Assembly: GCF_041260155.1 (NCBI RefSeq)
Contig: NW_027248395.1
Coordinates: 62,001-126,000, forward strand
Direction: 5' to 3'
DNA length: 64,000 bases
Origin: Ptychodera flava
Lineage: Eukaryota; Hemichordata; Enteropneusta; Ptychoderidae
How positions within the stretch are numbered: the first letter of the stretch is position 1; each line of letters opens with the position of its first letter. The position numbers were made by a program, and so were the translations under genes. Under the pieces are notes generated by a model, which was not told the origin of the DNA, made no database searches, and was given only the letters and a program-made list of their open reading frames with translations. Below, piece by piece: positions 46,675-58,759 of the stretch.

Positions 46675-47298
46675 TTAGTTTCAATTATTTTCTTACATTT
46701 TCAGGCGTGACTGTTATCGTTATTGTTTCTTCCATCGTGTTTTTGAAAGGCCAGTTTAATGTGACATGATAATATTTGAAACGTTCGATGCAATGGGTCT
46801 ATCCCGCCCGCTGAGTGTTGTCCTTTGAACGGAGTTTCAAGTGTGGGATTCCATTACTTTCCGCTCAAATGTCATTCCTTTCCGACAGCACTATTTTCAA
46901 TTATTGATTATTTCATTAAATTTTAGATTGCTGCAGCAACTTGTTTGTATAAATAAGGGCTTCGATGAACAACTATTAAAGAATGCACTGGTCATCGTCC
47001 GATGAAGAATTTCGCACGTACACTGCGTATCAGCAATTTTCTGCAGAAAACCGTGTCTAACACTTTACAATCCCCAAAAACTGTGTTAAAAGTTGATGTA
47101 AAAGTTGAAGAGTACCATTCTTTGTGCTGCTCGTCAGATACCACTACGTTTACTAACCTCGTACACAAGTTCATCATGCCATGTTTTGATTCAAAATCAA
47201 CATGGTGATAAGTTGTCATTAAAATGTAATTTCGCTACTTCATTAAAAGTTGCGTTGTGTACAATTTGCCAGATGTTTGATTTTCGTTTGTATGTAGA
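46675..47298. other. Non-coding; nothing recognised
   Basis: Small open frames on both strands around 46990-47220 mirror one another and show no family resemblance. Confidence 0.35.
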
Positions 47299-47432
47299 TA
47301 AGTAAACCTTTACGTGTGCATTGATATGGAAATTAGTAAACCTTACATCTGTATTTATATGATAATGAAGTCTATTCATTAAACTGTAAGGTTTACTAGT
47401 TTCCATATCAATGGACCGTAATGGTTTACTTA
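47299..47432. repeat. Fold-back element, imperfect arms of about 50 bp
   Basis: The left arm starts TAAGTAAACC (47299) and contains TTGATATGGAAA and TAGTAAACCTTACA. The right arm contains TGTAAGGTTTACTA and TTTCCATATCAA and ends GGTTTACTTA (47432). The arms are complementary in order, around a short AT-rich centre. MITE-sized. Confidence 0.8.
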
Positions 47433-48899
47433 TTTGCATAAGAACAATTGGTGTTTCGATAATAAAGGTACTATGAGAACAATGTGTCACATGACCATCA
47501 GCAGTATAAAAAAATAAATAAATTCATACAGGGAAGGTAATTAGATAGTCAAAAATGTAGTGTTAAGCTTGACTAAAAATGTGCCCTTGATTGCCGGAGA
47601 ACCAAAAATAGGGTAAAATATGAAAATTAGCCATGTTTGGCAAACTCTACTCAAGAACATTGACACTTAAAAAGTGCAACCAAAGTATAGCAGCAAATAA
47701 AAACTATTTTTCAACAAGTTTTAAATATTATATGGTGAACTTACTTCCCAGATTACTGTAATTTTGACCAAAAATGTCACTTTGGTACTTAAAATGACAT
47801 TCACATTGGGTGATAAAATATGAAAAGTTACCATGTACAAATGTATATGCTAAGTCTGAGCAAGTATTTTATAGTGTCAAACCATCTTTTCTGGGATTTC
47901 TAGAAAATCGTTTGTTAAGAGTACGCATGAACATTCAGCAACAAAACTACTCTAAATGATAAAAAATGAGTGACAGAAAAACCCATTTATGCAAATTTCT
48001 CGCTTTGAATGAGTCGCCACTGGCCCTGAGATCGAGAGCATGCATGACATGTATGGAATGTACTTTTGTTAGTTAACCGCTGGCTATGAAAATTTAAGAA
48101 ATTTTAGAAATGTTTATGAAGTTTGTTGCAAAATTTTGATTAAGAAATATCTACATTAGCAAAAATAACCTACACCAAGTGTTTTCATGGCAACTATTCT
48201 TTCAATTACATTGCAAGTTACATCAACAAATTCCATTTGTATGCCAATACAGCTTATCTCAGAACCGGACATACTTATATACACACAAAATTTCACAACA
48301 CCCTGAAAATTAAATAATCTTCAACAGTTTTGATTAACATTTTCATAATTTCCTCAACATTTTTTTTGTTTTTTAACGCCTCCTATTATATAATTAAATA
48401 TTACTGTACCATTAGAATATGTGAGGTTTTAGTCTTACCATGATCAACAATATTTGTCGGTTGTTGGGAACATTCAAATTGAAACTGTAATTTGAAACTT
48501 TTGATGAAAGTTTTTTCGTTATTCTATGTGAAGTAGTCTTCAATTGCAGATACCATGACAGAAGAGTTCAGTACTGCAAAGATATGAGTATAGCACGCTG
48601 AGTTTTGAACTTCAGGGTTATGAAAATGACTGAACTGTGTCACAAAAAATTCTCTATTATTAAATCAATTGTTTCATTTTTTTAAGATTGTAGAGACTAA
48701 GAATAAGGATATTAGTAGCTTTAAACCTCGAAAAATACCAATAAGTGGAAAGGATAAAAGAAATCAACTTATTTATTTCTTTACATACTACCAAACTTGA
48801 AAGTAACGAATAATTCTAATTTAAGTGTCGATGTTCGGTGATGGAAAGGAACACAAATCATTACAAAACACTACAAACAGACATCAAAAGCAACAGAAT
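47433..48899. other. Non-coding; nothing recognised
   Basis: AT-rich sequence without coding potential, known repeat or RNA gene that I can support. Confidence 0.4.
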
Positions 48900-50048
48900 G
48901 CCCAGCATAACTTTGTGACGACAGTATTGCCAAAGACACCTGTGTGCAATCCAACTGGACAGGGGTTGATTGGTCGTCGTTGGATGAAGAATGTATTCAA
49001 ACATACTCTCTCCGTTCTGATTTTTATTTGTCACATATTCAAATTCCCCTTGAAGCATTGATGTGCAAAAACAGCAGCTGCTGCCATGGCTACCATACTA
49101 ATCAAATAGCAATGTATTACAACGACATCTGTAATGCTTTGACAAAGGCAAGTACAGACGCATTGCAGTCTCACAAACCAAAACGGTTCCACCCTATTCC
49201 AGGATGGAACGTTATGGTTAAAGAAGCTCATAGTGCGGCTCGCCATGCTTATAACATTGCTTATAACATTTCGAAATCTGCCTCTAAACCAAGGTTTCGT
49301 CCGGTAGCAGAACATATGCGTCGTACAAGATCATTTTTCAAGTATACTCTGAAAAAATGCAGGAGAGATAAAGCAGGAAGACGTGCTGACAGCATGGCAA
49401 ATACCCTACTTAAAAATGATGATAGGAATTTCTAGGCTTCTGTTGCCCGCGTAAACAACAAGAAGTCCCCTTGGCAACTTGTGTCAACAATTCTAAGGGT
49501 GAGCAAAATATTGCAAATATTTGGTGAACATTTTCAAAATATTATGAATTCTTTAAACAATGATAAACACGTCATTTTCGTACGAATGTCACTTTTCTCT
49601 GTCCCCTATGAAAATGAGAGTTTTATGTGTGTGGATGAAGTTCGTACTGTTATTGACAATCTGGCGATCGGAAAATCATCCGTTGCAGACGGCTTAGGGT
49701 AGAGCAAGTAAGCTGGCCGTACATTTCACCATGTGTTTCTCGTTAATGCTAGTTCATGGTTTTCCTCAGAACATAACAATCATTATTCCCCTTGTGAAAG
49801 ACAAAACTGCTGATTTGTCAAGTAAAAATAATATCGTCCCATCACCCTGACTATGTTCTTTCAAAAGTTCCGAACGTTTCTCTAGAATTGCTGTAAAAAT
49901 GCCTCACAACTTATGACTATCAGTTTGGTTTTAGAAAGGCCACGGTACAATATGTGTATCTTCTTAATCGGATGAAAATATGGTTTGACCCCAAAATTGC
50001 TACAAAAGGTTTCTTAACAGTTTTCTATAGAGTCAAATGTGTGTAATA
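48900..50048 (+). pseudogene. Non-LTR retrotransposon ORF2 fragment (linker and start of RT), truncated
   Basis: A 163-codon block (48944-49435) encodes the region between endonuclease and RT in LINE ORF2 proteins: HPIPGWNVMVKEAHSAARHA, MRRTRSFFKYTLKKCRRDK and RADSMANTLL. It continues through a stop and frame changes with GEQNIAN, EHFQNIMNS, VDEVRTVIDNLAIGKSSVAD, a 'PLVKDKTADLS'-like segment and finally DYQFGFRKATVQYVYLLN (about 49915-49965), an RT finger/palm motif. The element is interrupted near 50049 where the Penelope-like copy begins. The clade (CR1/L2/Jockey-like) is not resolved. Confidence 0.75.
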
Positions 50049-51929
50049 CATACTAAAGTCTACCAAAATCTGACCACCGGAAACGTGTCATTTTCAAGAT
50101 GGCGTCCAAAATGACCGCCATATACTTAAAATGGCCATAACTACTTAAATATTAAAGCTAGACTAGTGATGTCTGTGTCTACCACCACGTTTTGGTGGTT
50201 AAGGAATCCAGGTACCATATCTAGATTATAGGAAAGTGATCATAAGTCCCATAATATGCATATTTATACATGTATTAAAATAATCACTGTCATATTCTTC
50301 ATCCGGAACGTGTTGCTTATGTGGATTTTCACAATTTTTGAGGTTAGGTAGTAAAGGGAAAGCAACTCCGCACATCATTCATATTTGGATTGTTTGCATT
50401 TTGTGTATGAAATTGTGTATAATATAAGTGCATCTCATGTTTGGCTGTTTTATGTAAAATGTTGCTTAGGCATGGCTAGACGTACCCGTCATCTACGTGT
50501 CTTGATGTTACTCCGCACTGGAGCTGAGAGACTAGTGTGACACTGCGATCCTTTAGCGCTACGTTTCAAAAACAGTTTTCTTCATCAGTCGCTTAAAATT
50601 CATTCTTGACTGGTGAGACGTGTTGAATGGTTGATTGTTTTTATTTGGTAGTATGTTGTTCTACATACGTTTGTTGTTCAAGTAGGGAAGCTAGAATGTC
50701 TACTGTTTGGTCTTGTTGTGTTTGTGTAGGTTCGTGTGAACCTGAGTTCGAGCTGTTGTCGCTTTTGTGAAGTCTGGCGCTTATAAGTGTGTCGCCTATA
50801 TTTCTGTTCCTTCTATATGCGATTGTTGGTTGATTTTGGAACAGTCTTTTTAGTGTTTCGTCTTTTTCAAGTTCACTCCAGTTTTCTGTCAGGGCTTGCT
50901 TGATTTTTGTCGTTTCGATGTACGGGCTATATGTTGTTATGAAGACTACTGTATTGTTTGTGGCGTTCTTTCTTTCTTTTTGTTGTTCAAGCTGTCTTTT
51001 TCTGCTTTTATGATCTGTTTCTCTGATAATGCGTTCTATTTCATTTTTTATATCGTCGGTCTTGTAATTTTTCACTAAATTGTGTGACTTTCTGTGTAAA
51101 ATCGGCTTCGTTGTTGCATGTTCTGATGTATTGAATGTTTCACCTTTGATAAGACCTTTGAATGTTGCTGTCCGATGGCATGAGTTTCTTTGTAAGAACT
51201 GGAATGTATCTGTTGGTTTTGTGTGTGTCTTGGTGTCGAGAATGTTCTCTTTGTTATATCGACGACCTTTGTAGATAGTCAGGTCTAAATATGTGATTTC
51301 TTAAGGAGCTTTCAACGAAAATTTGAAAGTAGGATGCATTTTGTTGATGTTTGATATGAATTCATTGAGTTCGTGTTGTGTTCCGATGAAAGTCAGAAAA
51401 ACATCGTCTCTGAACCTCAGCCAGGTCGGTATTTGTTGTTCGTGTTTCTGTATTATTCTCATTTCTGTATCGTGAAATGAAATAACTGCTATTTCCCGAG
51501 ACGAGAGAGACCCCATAGAGCACCCCATATTTGCCTGTAGAATTCATCGTTGAATTCAAATGTTGTTTTTAAGATTATTTCTGGCAGAGCTATCATGCAT
51601 TTCGTTGGTGGCTGCTTGATTATGTAATTGTTTGATGATCCTTCCTGATTTAAAGGAATAGTCCACCCAAATAACAAACTGCCTTTAAAAGTTAAAGAAG
51701 ATTATTATTGTAACATTTATGATGAAAAGATGAAAAATGTGCTGTTTATTAACCTAGAAATTAATGTTTTATTAACTGATGTGTATGACGCCATTTTCGC
51801 GATATGGAAGCGCCACCTATCGGAATTCCTCAGAGAGGCTTAACTTTTGATGACGTAAAGTTTTCGTGTTTGGTTGAGGAAGTTAGGGGGTATCGCTAGG
51901 GGGTCTAGTCTACCGTACGTTTCTATTGA

Positions 51930-52180
51930 GCTACTGCCCCATAGATACACTTTGCCTTCAACCTATAACTTTGAACCGGAATTCAGCGACTCTGAACTCC
52001 AGGATTTCGAACTTGGTATTTCCGACGAAAAGACGGACACATCGATAAATTCAGAAGTAAAAGAAGGGCACGTGGCTCCACCAGTTACCGAAGGAAGCTG
52101 TACAAGCATGGCTCTTTTGGTAGCTCACCGTTACGTGGCCATGTTTGGAGCTGAACCACGGTCCCTCCACCGTGGCTGAA
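51930..52180 (+). pseudogene. Relic of the P2X7-ballast-like exon 1 in Kolobok copy 2
   Basis: An open frame contains TYNFEPEFSDSELQDFELGI, the same acidic repeat as the intact gene at 37631-37210, then diverges. The WCSCGKC box is lost, and only CTSMALLVAHRYVAMFG-like remnants mark the position of CSAMASQVECICC. Exon 2 is absent. It is non-functional, but confirms that the passenger gene belongs to the Kolobok family and not just to one copy. Confidence 0.8.
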
Positions 52181-54589
52181 CACATCTTCGATATCGCCTG
52201 GTGACGAAACGAACTCTAACTTACCCACAATGGTTGTACTTTTGGGTAGAACATTTTGATCAGCATTGCAAGCTAGCTGTTATCACTTGAAAATACGATG
52301 TTGGATTTCAAACTCCCAAAGAGAACTGTATGACGACATTGCTCCGCATGTTTAGCCATTGCAACGCTGGTTTTAAAATACGGTTAACTCTTTTTATAAC
52401 AAAGAATGATTAGCGAAAATTGCCAATTCAAAGTGCTAGTTTTTCAGTTACATATAGAAAAAGAATGAACGAACGAGGAAAAAAATTCCAAGCACCGTTC
52501 CCCATGGGGGAGGGAGGAGAGACAAAGCGGACGACCGGAAACGGCTTAGCCAGTCTGACTCTAAATGGTGCTTCCCTTATCTAACAAGCAACATTTATAC
52601 ATACACACTTTCATATTCTCCGGGGCACTAAATTAAACTTCAAACATACTTTCATGTTCTAGGAGTACTAAATGAAATTTCAAATTATCCTTTCAACGTA
52701 CAGTCATAAAAACACACTAAAATTTTCCTGTTCTCACAACTCACATTGAACTTTAAACGTAAGTTACCGGTAATTAGAAACCGCCATGGAAAGGGATCGT
52801 GAATCCGAGTAGCCGTTGCTGCTGTCAACTTGGTGCAGTCTTGGAAAAAAATAATTGAGGATGGTCAAAATCTGAAAGCTACGACTTCACGACCAGTCAT
52901 TGGGAAAACTTTTGGAAAAATTCAATACTTTCCAGCAACGTCCGGGCGACAGGTCGTGAGAGAAACGACCGAAAAATAAACCTGAAAGCCACGACCTCGC
53001 GGCCGGTCTCGGAGAAAAATGTCGGCAAAAATTCAACACTAAAGTTACAGCCACGACCTCGCGACTGGTCGTAGAGAAAAATACAGAAAAAAGGAATGAA
53101 ATAAACTACCTTTCGACAGATCGGGAGCGGGAAGATGGCAAAATTAAAAAGTCATGTACTATTATATAGCAATATGGAAAGAACAGCTCTAAGAAAAAAA
53201 TCTGAATCATGGTTACTCTACGCTACAAGAATAATGGTGTCTTAATAGCCTGACTGAGAAACGTAAAATATATTCGATCACACATATTGAGTATATGATT
53301 CCGTTTTATTTCACTTTGGAACTTAAAGTTTTCAGGCTTTAGCTCAATGATGTTATTCTATGTGCTTGCTGAGGTTGAGTGGCGTGTTTGAATTACGATA
53401 CGATGCAATCAAATCTTTGCGTAGTTACATGGAAATTTCTAGAAACCCCACAACAGAGAGCCTCGGTTTTCACTACAATCCAAAATTGTCGTACGGCCGG
53501 TCGTGCAGCGTGCTTATTAGTCTGGCAGAGACCCTGCGATTCGCGTTCTCTCCTGTTTGAACACGCGCGCCCTTCAGAGACGCGACGTGAATCCCAGGGT
53601 CTGGACGTTCTTGCAAGCGACCGGTCGGATTTCTGCCTGATCCGGGTACTTTACAGAACTCCACACATCCGTTAATCAAACAAAAAATGACAAGTACCTT
53701 AGCCAAATAAAATGAAAAATGAAAAATAAAAACATACCGCATATATAGGTCTACTAGCTAATAGTGTAATATTCTCTCCGCCCAGTTAGATAGGTGTTTC
53801 TTTTGACGTCACTACCCTTATTGAATATTCATATACTTGCAAAACGGACAGTCGCTGTGTCTGGCAGCGCGTGCTCACAGCTGCACAGCGTAGCCTTTGA
53901 ATGTAGGCCCATCGTGGGCGCGCATAAACAAGGAACAGCGACTGTGGAGAGTCTACGTGCTTATATGAAACTTTGGGTCATTTTGGACCACTTTTTGAAA
54001 TCCATTTGATAATATATTTGGGGAAAATCATATTCCGCTCTGGCAATGCAGTAACAAACTTCACTTACTGCTTCTTGTATTTATTTACAATTTAGTGGCA
54101 AAATTGCTCATTATTTTTTTCGACGCCACAAAAATATGACTCGCCGCCGTGGTATCGTAGACACATTGAACTTACAGCATGGATGCCCGATAATACGGTT
54201 TACTTTGACGTGCCTATTTATTTCTAAAAGGAAGGAGAGACTTATGTCTGAAATTTTTCCGACATCAATGAAAGTTGTCATATACGCATCTACTTCTTTC
54301 TCGAACTCTTTTGAACCTATTCTTGGCTCCAGATAACTCATGTCAACATATGGATCGTTTCCGTTGACTTGATGCGTGGATGCTGTAGTTGCGTTGATGT
54401 GGTTAAACATGCCCGAGCAAAAATACAACTTTCTATTTCAACTGATCACTTTATTATGTTTAAATACCAATGCGATGTCATCAAAATAATAAGAATAATA
54501 AGTAAACTTGTTGTAAGAAAGACGATCTCAACAAATTCTCCAGCGGTTCAGAAAAATCATAAATATTCAAACCATGAACCTCTTTTCTT

Positions 54590-54930
54590 TTATATGGAGA
54601 GTCTCTCCCACAATATATCGCCCTTGTATGTCCTCTTTTCACCAATGCATTTGCTTTCCAGTGTAAGTTTGTGGTACAGCATCATCTTGAGGTCTCTTCC
54701 TAATCCAAATTTGATTGTGGATCGTCAAACTGCCGACGAAGTCCTTCTCTTGGAAAGGGCATTTGCATACGTAAAACATGCACTGCACTTATAATTTTCA
54801 AAACTTCTGTCAGTGGCAATCTTTACCGGCAATAATTTTTAGAGGCGGTGTTTTCACTTTGGGTTTCGAATCATTCAGATGCCTTATCGAAATCTCGCCC
54901 ACGATTATTGGTACATCCCTAATTCTTACA
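54590..54930 (-). pseudogene. Relic of the THAP exon in Kolobok copy 2
   Basis: On the minus strand the sequence aligns with 29650-29860 of copy 1: a TGCGTATGC-like C-V-C segment, the GACTTCGTCGGCAGT match, ACGATCCACAATCAAAT, and a GATGATGCTGTACCAC match to the AVP box. The histidine of the C2CH set is replaced by a Pro codon and frames shift, so the domain is dead. Confidence 0.75.
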
Positions 54931-56476
54931 GGTAGGCATAAAGTATTTATGAGACTCCCTAGATCAGACCCCCTAGCCAATGCACCAAAACACGAAACTT
55001 TACGTCATCATTCGGGCATTTCTCCCGACATGCTTTGCGAGGGAGTAGAAAATGGCAGCGCACAGTCGGCTTAAAAGGTCTCCATATTGCCTGATTTTGA
55101 TATTTATTTTCATAGATAACTTCAACAAATCGCTGTTTCTGTGCAAAAAGTAATGATAAATGCTTTTATGACATACATAGAAATCTGTATGAGGCAGATT
55201 ACATTTTGGGTGGACTATTCCTTTAATGCTCGGCCCACTGATTCAACTGCCTCATCATTTGGTGTATTCGTGTACATTGAAATTACATCTAGTGTTACTA
55301 GTGTCACATTGGCCGGTACTTTGATTGTCCTAATTAAGTCTGTTGTATCTTTGATGTATGTTGATGGTTTCTTGACGATGTAAAATGTTGGACAGGAGCT
55401 TCCACTTATAATTGGCCGCCCTACGAGCTTAGTTCCTGGTGGCGACATTTCATGAATTTTCGGTAGAAGGTACCAAAGTGGTTTTCTTATTTTTCTATTG
55501 ACTGGATTCAAATATTCAAATATGGGATAGTCAATATGTTTTTCATGGTACATTTCTGTTGTGAGATTGTGTATAGTCTTCTATTGTAGTGTTTGTGTCA
55601 TCTATTGCCAATTTTGTGTACATCGTTGATAGCTAAGTTGACATTGGCATTCTCTTATGTAATCATCAGTGTTTAAAACCGCTGTCCCCCGTCCTTTATC
55701 AAACAGTTTGATGATTATCTTCTTGCTTTTCGATAGCGTTTTCAACGCTATTTTTCTGTATGTGTCATGTTTGCGTTTCGAATAGGTGTGTAAACAATAG
55801 CCGATTTTGTCGCTTCCGAATAATTTTCTAGCTTTGAGTTCTCAGTTGTATGTGGGATCCAGTTGTAGTTCATTTTGAATGGGTGTTGTACGGTTATCAA
55901 AGATCATCAAACAATTACATAATCAAGCAGCAAGCAACGAAATACATGATAGCTCTGCTAAAAATACTTAAAAAACAAAACATTTGAATTCAACATGAAT
56001 TCTACCGGGAAATATGGGATGCTCTATGCAGATATTACATTTTACGAGACAGAAATGAGAATAAAGAGAAACACAAACAACAAATACCGACCTGGCTGAG
56101 GTTCAGAGTCGATGTTTTTCTGACTTTCATCAGAACACAACACGAACTCAATGAATTCATATCAAACATCAACAACATGCATCCTACTTTCAAATTTTCG
56201 TTTGAAAGCTCCACTCAAGAAAGCATATATTTAGACATGACTATCTACAAAGGTCGTTGATACAACAAAAGGAACATTCTCGACAACAAGACACACATAA
56301 AACCGATAGATATATTCCAGTTCTTACAAAGAAATTCATGTCATACGGCAGCAACATTCAAAGGTCTTATCAAAGGTGAAACATTACGATACATCAGAAC
56401 ATGCAACAACAAAACCGATTTTACACAGAAAGTCACACAGTTTAGTGAAAAATTACAAGACCGACAATATAAAAAT

Positions 56477-57378
56477 ACTGCAATTATACGGTGTCGCTCA
56501 AATTTGATCAGAATTGAAACATAGTAGAATGGGTACCAAAGATCAACAATAAATGTTGTTTCTATCTGTTCAGTGCAGGAAAATTGTACGTTGATGTTAT
56601 GACAATGATTTCTGCACAGTACAACCAGAAAAACAACAAGAATTATTTAAACAAGAAAAACAATAATGAAAAAAGTAAATAAGGTCTGAAACTTTAGGTA
56701 CTGGAGGTCATCTTTAGCAGAATGCATAGCAGAAACTGCTAGTCCCTCTTAGTTTGAGCAGGTCTGTTAATTTCTAACAGTTCATAAACAATGGCAGAAA
56801 ATGACTCAAAGTCAGTGGAGTAGCCTGTTTCAGTCACTGGCATGCCACCACTCCTGCACATTTGCAGGATTACCCTTTCTCTCACCTCATTTGCACATTT
56901 TTGACACTGACGTGTTCATTTGAAGAACGTCACATCTAAACCCATGCATCTACCTGTACACCAAATACTGACATGGTAGCTTTGGCGGTATGGGAGCCTT
57001 TGCGTGTGACGGACACACACACATACATACATACATACATACATACATACATACATACATACATACATACATACATACATACATACATACATACATACAT
57101 ACATACATACATACATACATACATACATACATACATACATACATACATACATACATAACATACATACATACATACATACATACATACATACATACATACA
57201 TACATACATACATACATACATACAGACAGACAGACAGACAGACAGACATACAGACATACAGACATACAGACATACAGACAGGCATACAGACACCATCGAA
57301 TCACCATATAAGCTCTTTTTGGTATATATATATATATATATTATATATATATATATATATACATACCAAATACAAGCT
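56477..57378. mobile_element. 902-bp insert with 6-bp duplication AAAAAT, containing microsatellites
   Basis: Copy 1 reads GATATAAAAAATGAAATAG continuously. Copy 2 has AAAAAT (56471-56476), then 902 bp, then AAAAAT again (57379-57384). The insert starts ACTGCAATTATACGG, ends TACCAAATACAAGCT and shows no terminal inverted repeats. It contains a long (CATA)n tract and smaller CAGA and TA tracts. A retroposed or unclassified insertion is plausible. Confidence 0.7.
57017..57360. repeat. Compound microsatellite (CATA)n, (CAGA)n/(CAGACATA)n, (TA)n
   Basis: CATA repeats run from about 57017 to 57222 with one interruption near 57156, CAGACATA-type repeats to about 57292, and a TA tract at 57325-57360. 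The long open frames on both strands here (HTYI and CMYV repeats) are translation artefacts. Confidence 0.95.
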
Positions 57379-58759
57379 AAAAATGAAATGGAACGCATTA
57401 TCAGAGAAACAGATCATAAAAGCAGAAAAAGACAGCTTGAACAACAAAAAGAAAGAAAGAAAGCCACAAACAATACAGTAGTCTTTATAACAACATATAG
57501 CCCATACATTGAAACGACAAAAATAAAGCAACCCTGACAGAAAACTGGATAAACTTGAAAAAGACGAAACACTAAAAAAAATCTTCCAAAATCAACCAAC
57601 AATCGCATATAGAAGGAACAGAAATATAGGCGACACACTTATAAGCGCCAGACTTCACAAAAGCGACAACAGCTCATACTCAGGTTCACACGAACCTGCA
57701 CAAACACAACAAGACCAAACAGTAGATATTCTATCTTCCCTACTTGAACAACAAACGTATGTGGAACAACATACTACCAAATAAAAACAATCAACCATTC
57801 AACACGTCTCACCAATCAAGAATGAATTTAAGCGACTGATGAAGAAAACTCTGTTTTTGAAACGTAGCGCCAAAGGATCGCAGTGTCACACTTCTCTCCG
57901 CTCAAGTGCGGAGTAACTCAAGACACGTAAATTACGGGTACGTCTAGCCATGCCTAAGCAACATTTTACATAAAAAAGCCAAACATGAGATGCCTTTATA
58001 TTATACACAATTTCATACATAAAATGCAAACAATCCAAATATGAACGATGTGTGGAATTGCTTTCCCTTTGCTACCTAACCTCGGAAATTGTGAAAATCC
58101 GCATAAGCAACACATTCCAGATGAAGAATATAACAGTGATTATTTTTAATACATGTATAAATATGCATATTATGGGACTTATGATCACTTGCCTACAATC
58201 TAGATATGGTACATGGATTCCTAAACCACCAAAACATGGTGGTAGACAGAGAAATCACTAGTCTAGGTTTAATATTTTAGTAGTTATGGCCATTTTAAGT
58301 ATATGGCGGCCATCTTGGACGCCATCTTGAAAATGACACGTTTCCGGTGGTCAGATTTTGGTAGACTTTTAGTAGTCGCGCCAGCGGCTTACTGACTACG
58401 CATGCGCTTATTCATAATAACTATGCGAGTAACCGAAGTGTACCCTACTTTCTCAGTTGGGCGCCGCCATGTTTTTTTTTGAGTACTCGTAATAAACAAA
58501 ATACGAAACAAATTACTATGATATAGCATGCCTTTTATAAAATATACCTCTTTTATTAGCCAGTAAATGTTATTATACACCTTGTCGCTGATACAAAGTA
58601 TCGTTGATATAGATAAACGGAGAAAACTGTCGTGCACATGAACGGGGGCATACGCAAAGAATGCTGGGATTGAATTATAGAAGAGCGCCCCTGTGTCAAT
58701 AATTAGATTTCAAAATTGCAAGTTTTTAGACGGACGCTATAGTTTTCAGCTTGCAAGTG

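Larger units (their letters stand above)
51650..55226 (-). mobile_element. Kolobok copy 2, internally deleted, inserted in the Penelope element
   Basis: TTAA lies at both ends (51650-51653, 55223-55226), and the ends are AGGAATAGTCCACCCAAA and its complement. Relative to copy 1 the orientation is inverted. 51654-52180 matches copy 1's right end including the P2X7-like exon. 52490-52570 matches copy 1's first intron (31000-31060). 54590-55222 matches the THAP exon and left end. The catalytic transposase exon and the second P2X7-like exon are missing, so it is non-autonomous (3.57 kb versus 8.67 kb). Removing it and one TTAA rejoins the Penelope RT at the correct place. Confidence 0.9.
50049..55896 (-). 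mobile_element. Penelope-like element copy 1, split by Kolobok copy 2
   Basis: On the minus strand the element runs 55896-55227, is interrupted by the Kolobok copy, then continues 51649-50049. The upstream half has FDKGRGTAVLNTDDYIRECQ (about 55720-55660), LWYLLPKIHEM and PPGTKLVGRPIISGS, and VTLVTLDVISMYTNTPNDEA, all Penelope-type RT motifs. The downstream half has FYRQIWGA, the catalytic WLRFRDDVFLTF (DD at 51403-51408) and a 144-codon C-terminal block (51075-50641). The protein ends about 20 residues after 'QTVDILASLLEQQ', with no GIY-YIG endonuclease following. Frameshifts and stops are present. A ~590-bp non-coding 3' region (50640-50049) is shared with copy 2. Confidence 0.85.
55897..58375 (+). 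mobile_element. Penelope-like element copy 2, head-to-head with copy 1, 5'-truncated
   Basis: From about 55897 the plus strand repeats the minus-strand copy from the middle of the RT onward: GATCATCAAACAATTACA, the DD region mutated to RVDVFLTF, and IYLDMTIYKGR. After an insert (56477-57378) come ERIIRETDHKSRKRQLEQQ and the same C-terminal tail without GIY-YIG. The non-coding 3' region to about 58375 matches 50049-50640 in inverse orientation. Stops and frameshifts make it non-coding. The two copies form a large inverted repeat around 55896/55897. Confidence 0.85.

Noticed and set aside
56916..57481. Overlapping 111-163 codon frames on both strands (CMYV and HTYI repeats)
   Set aside because: Translation of the (CATA)n microsatellite; both strands are open for the same reason.
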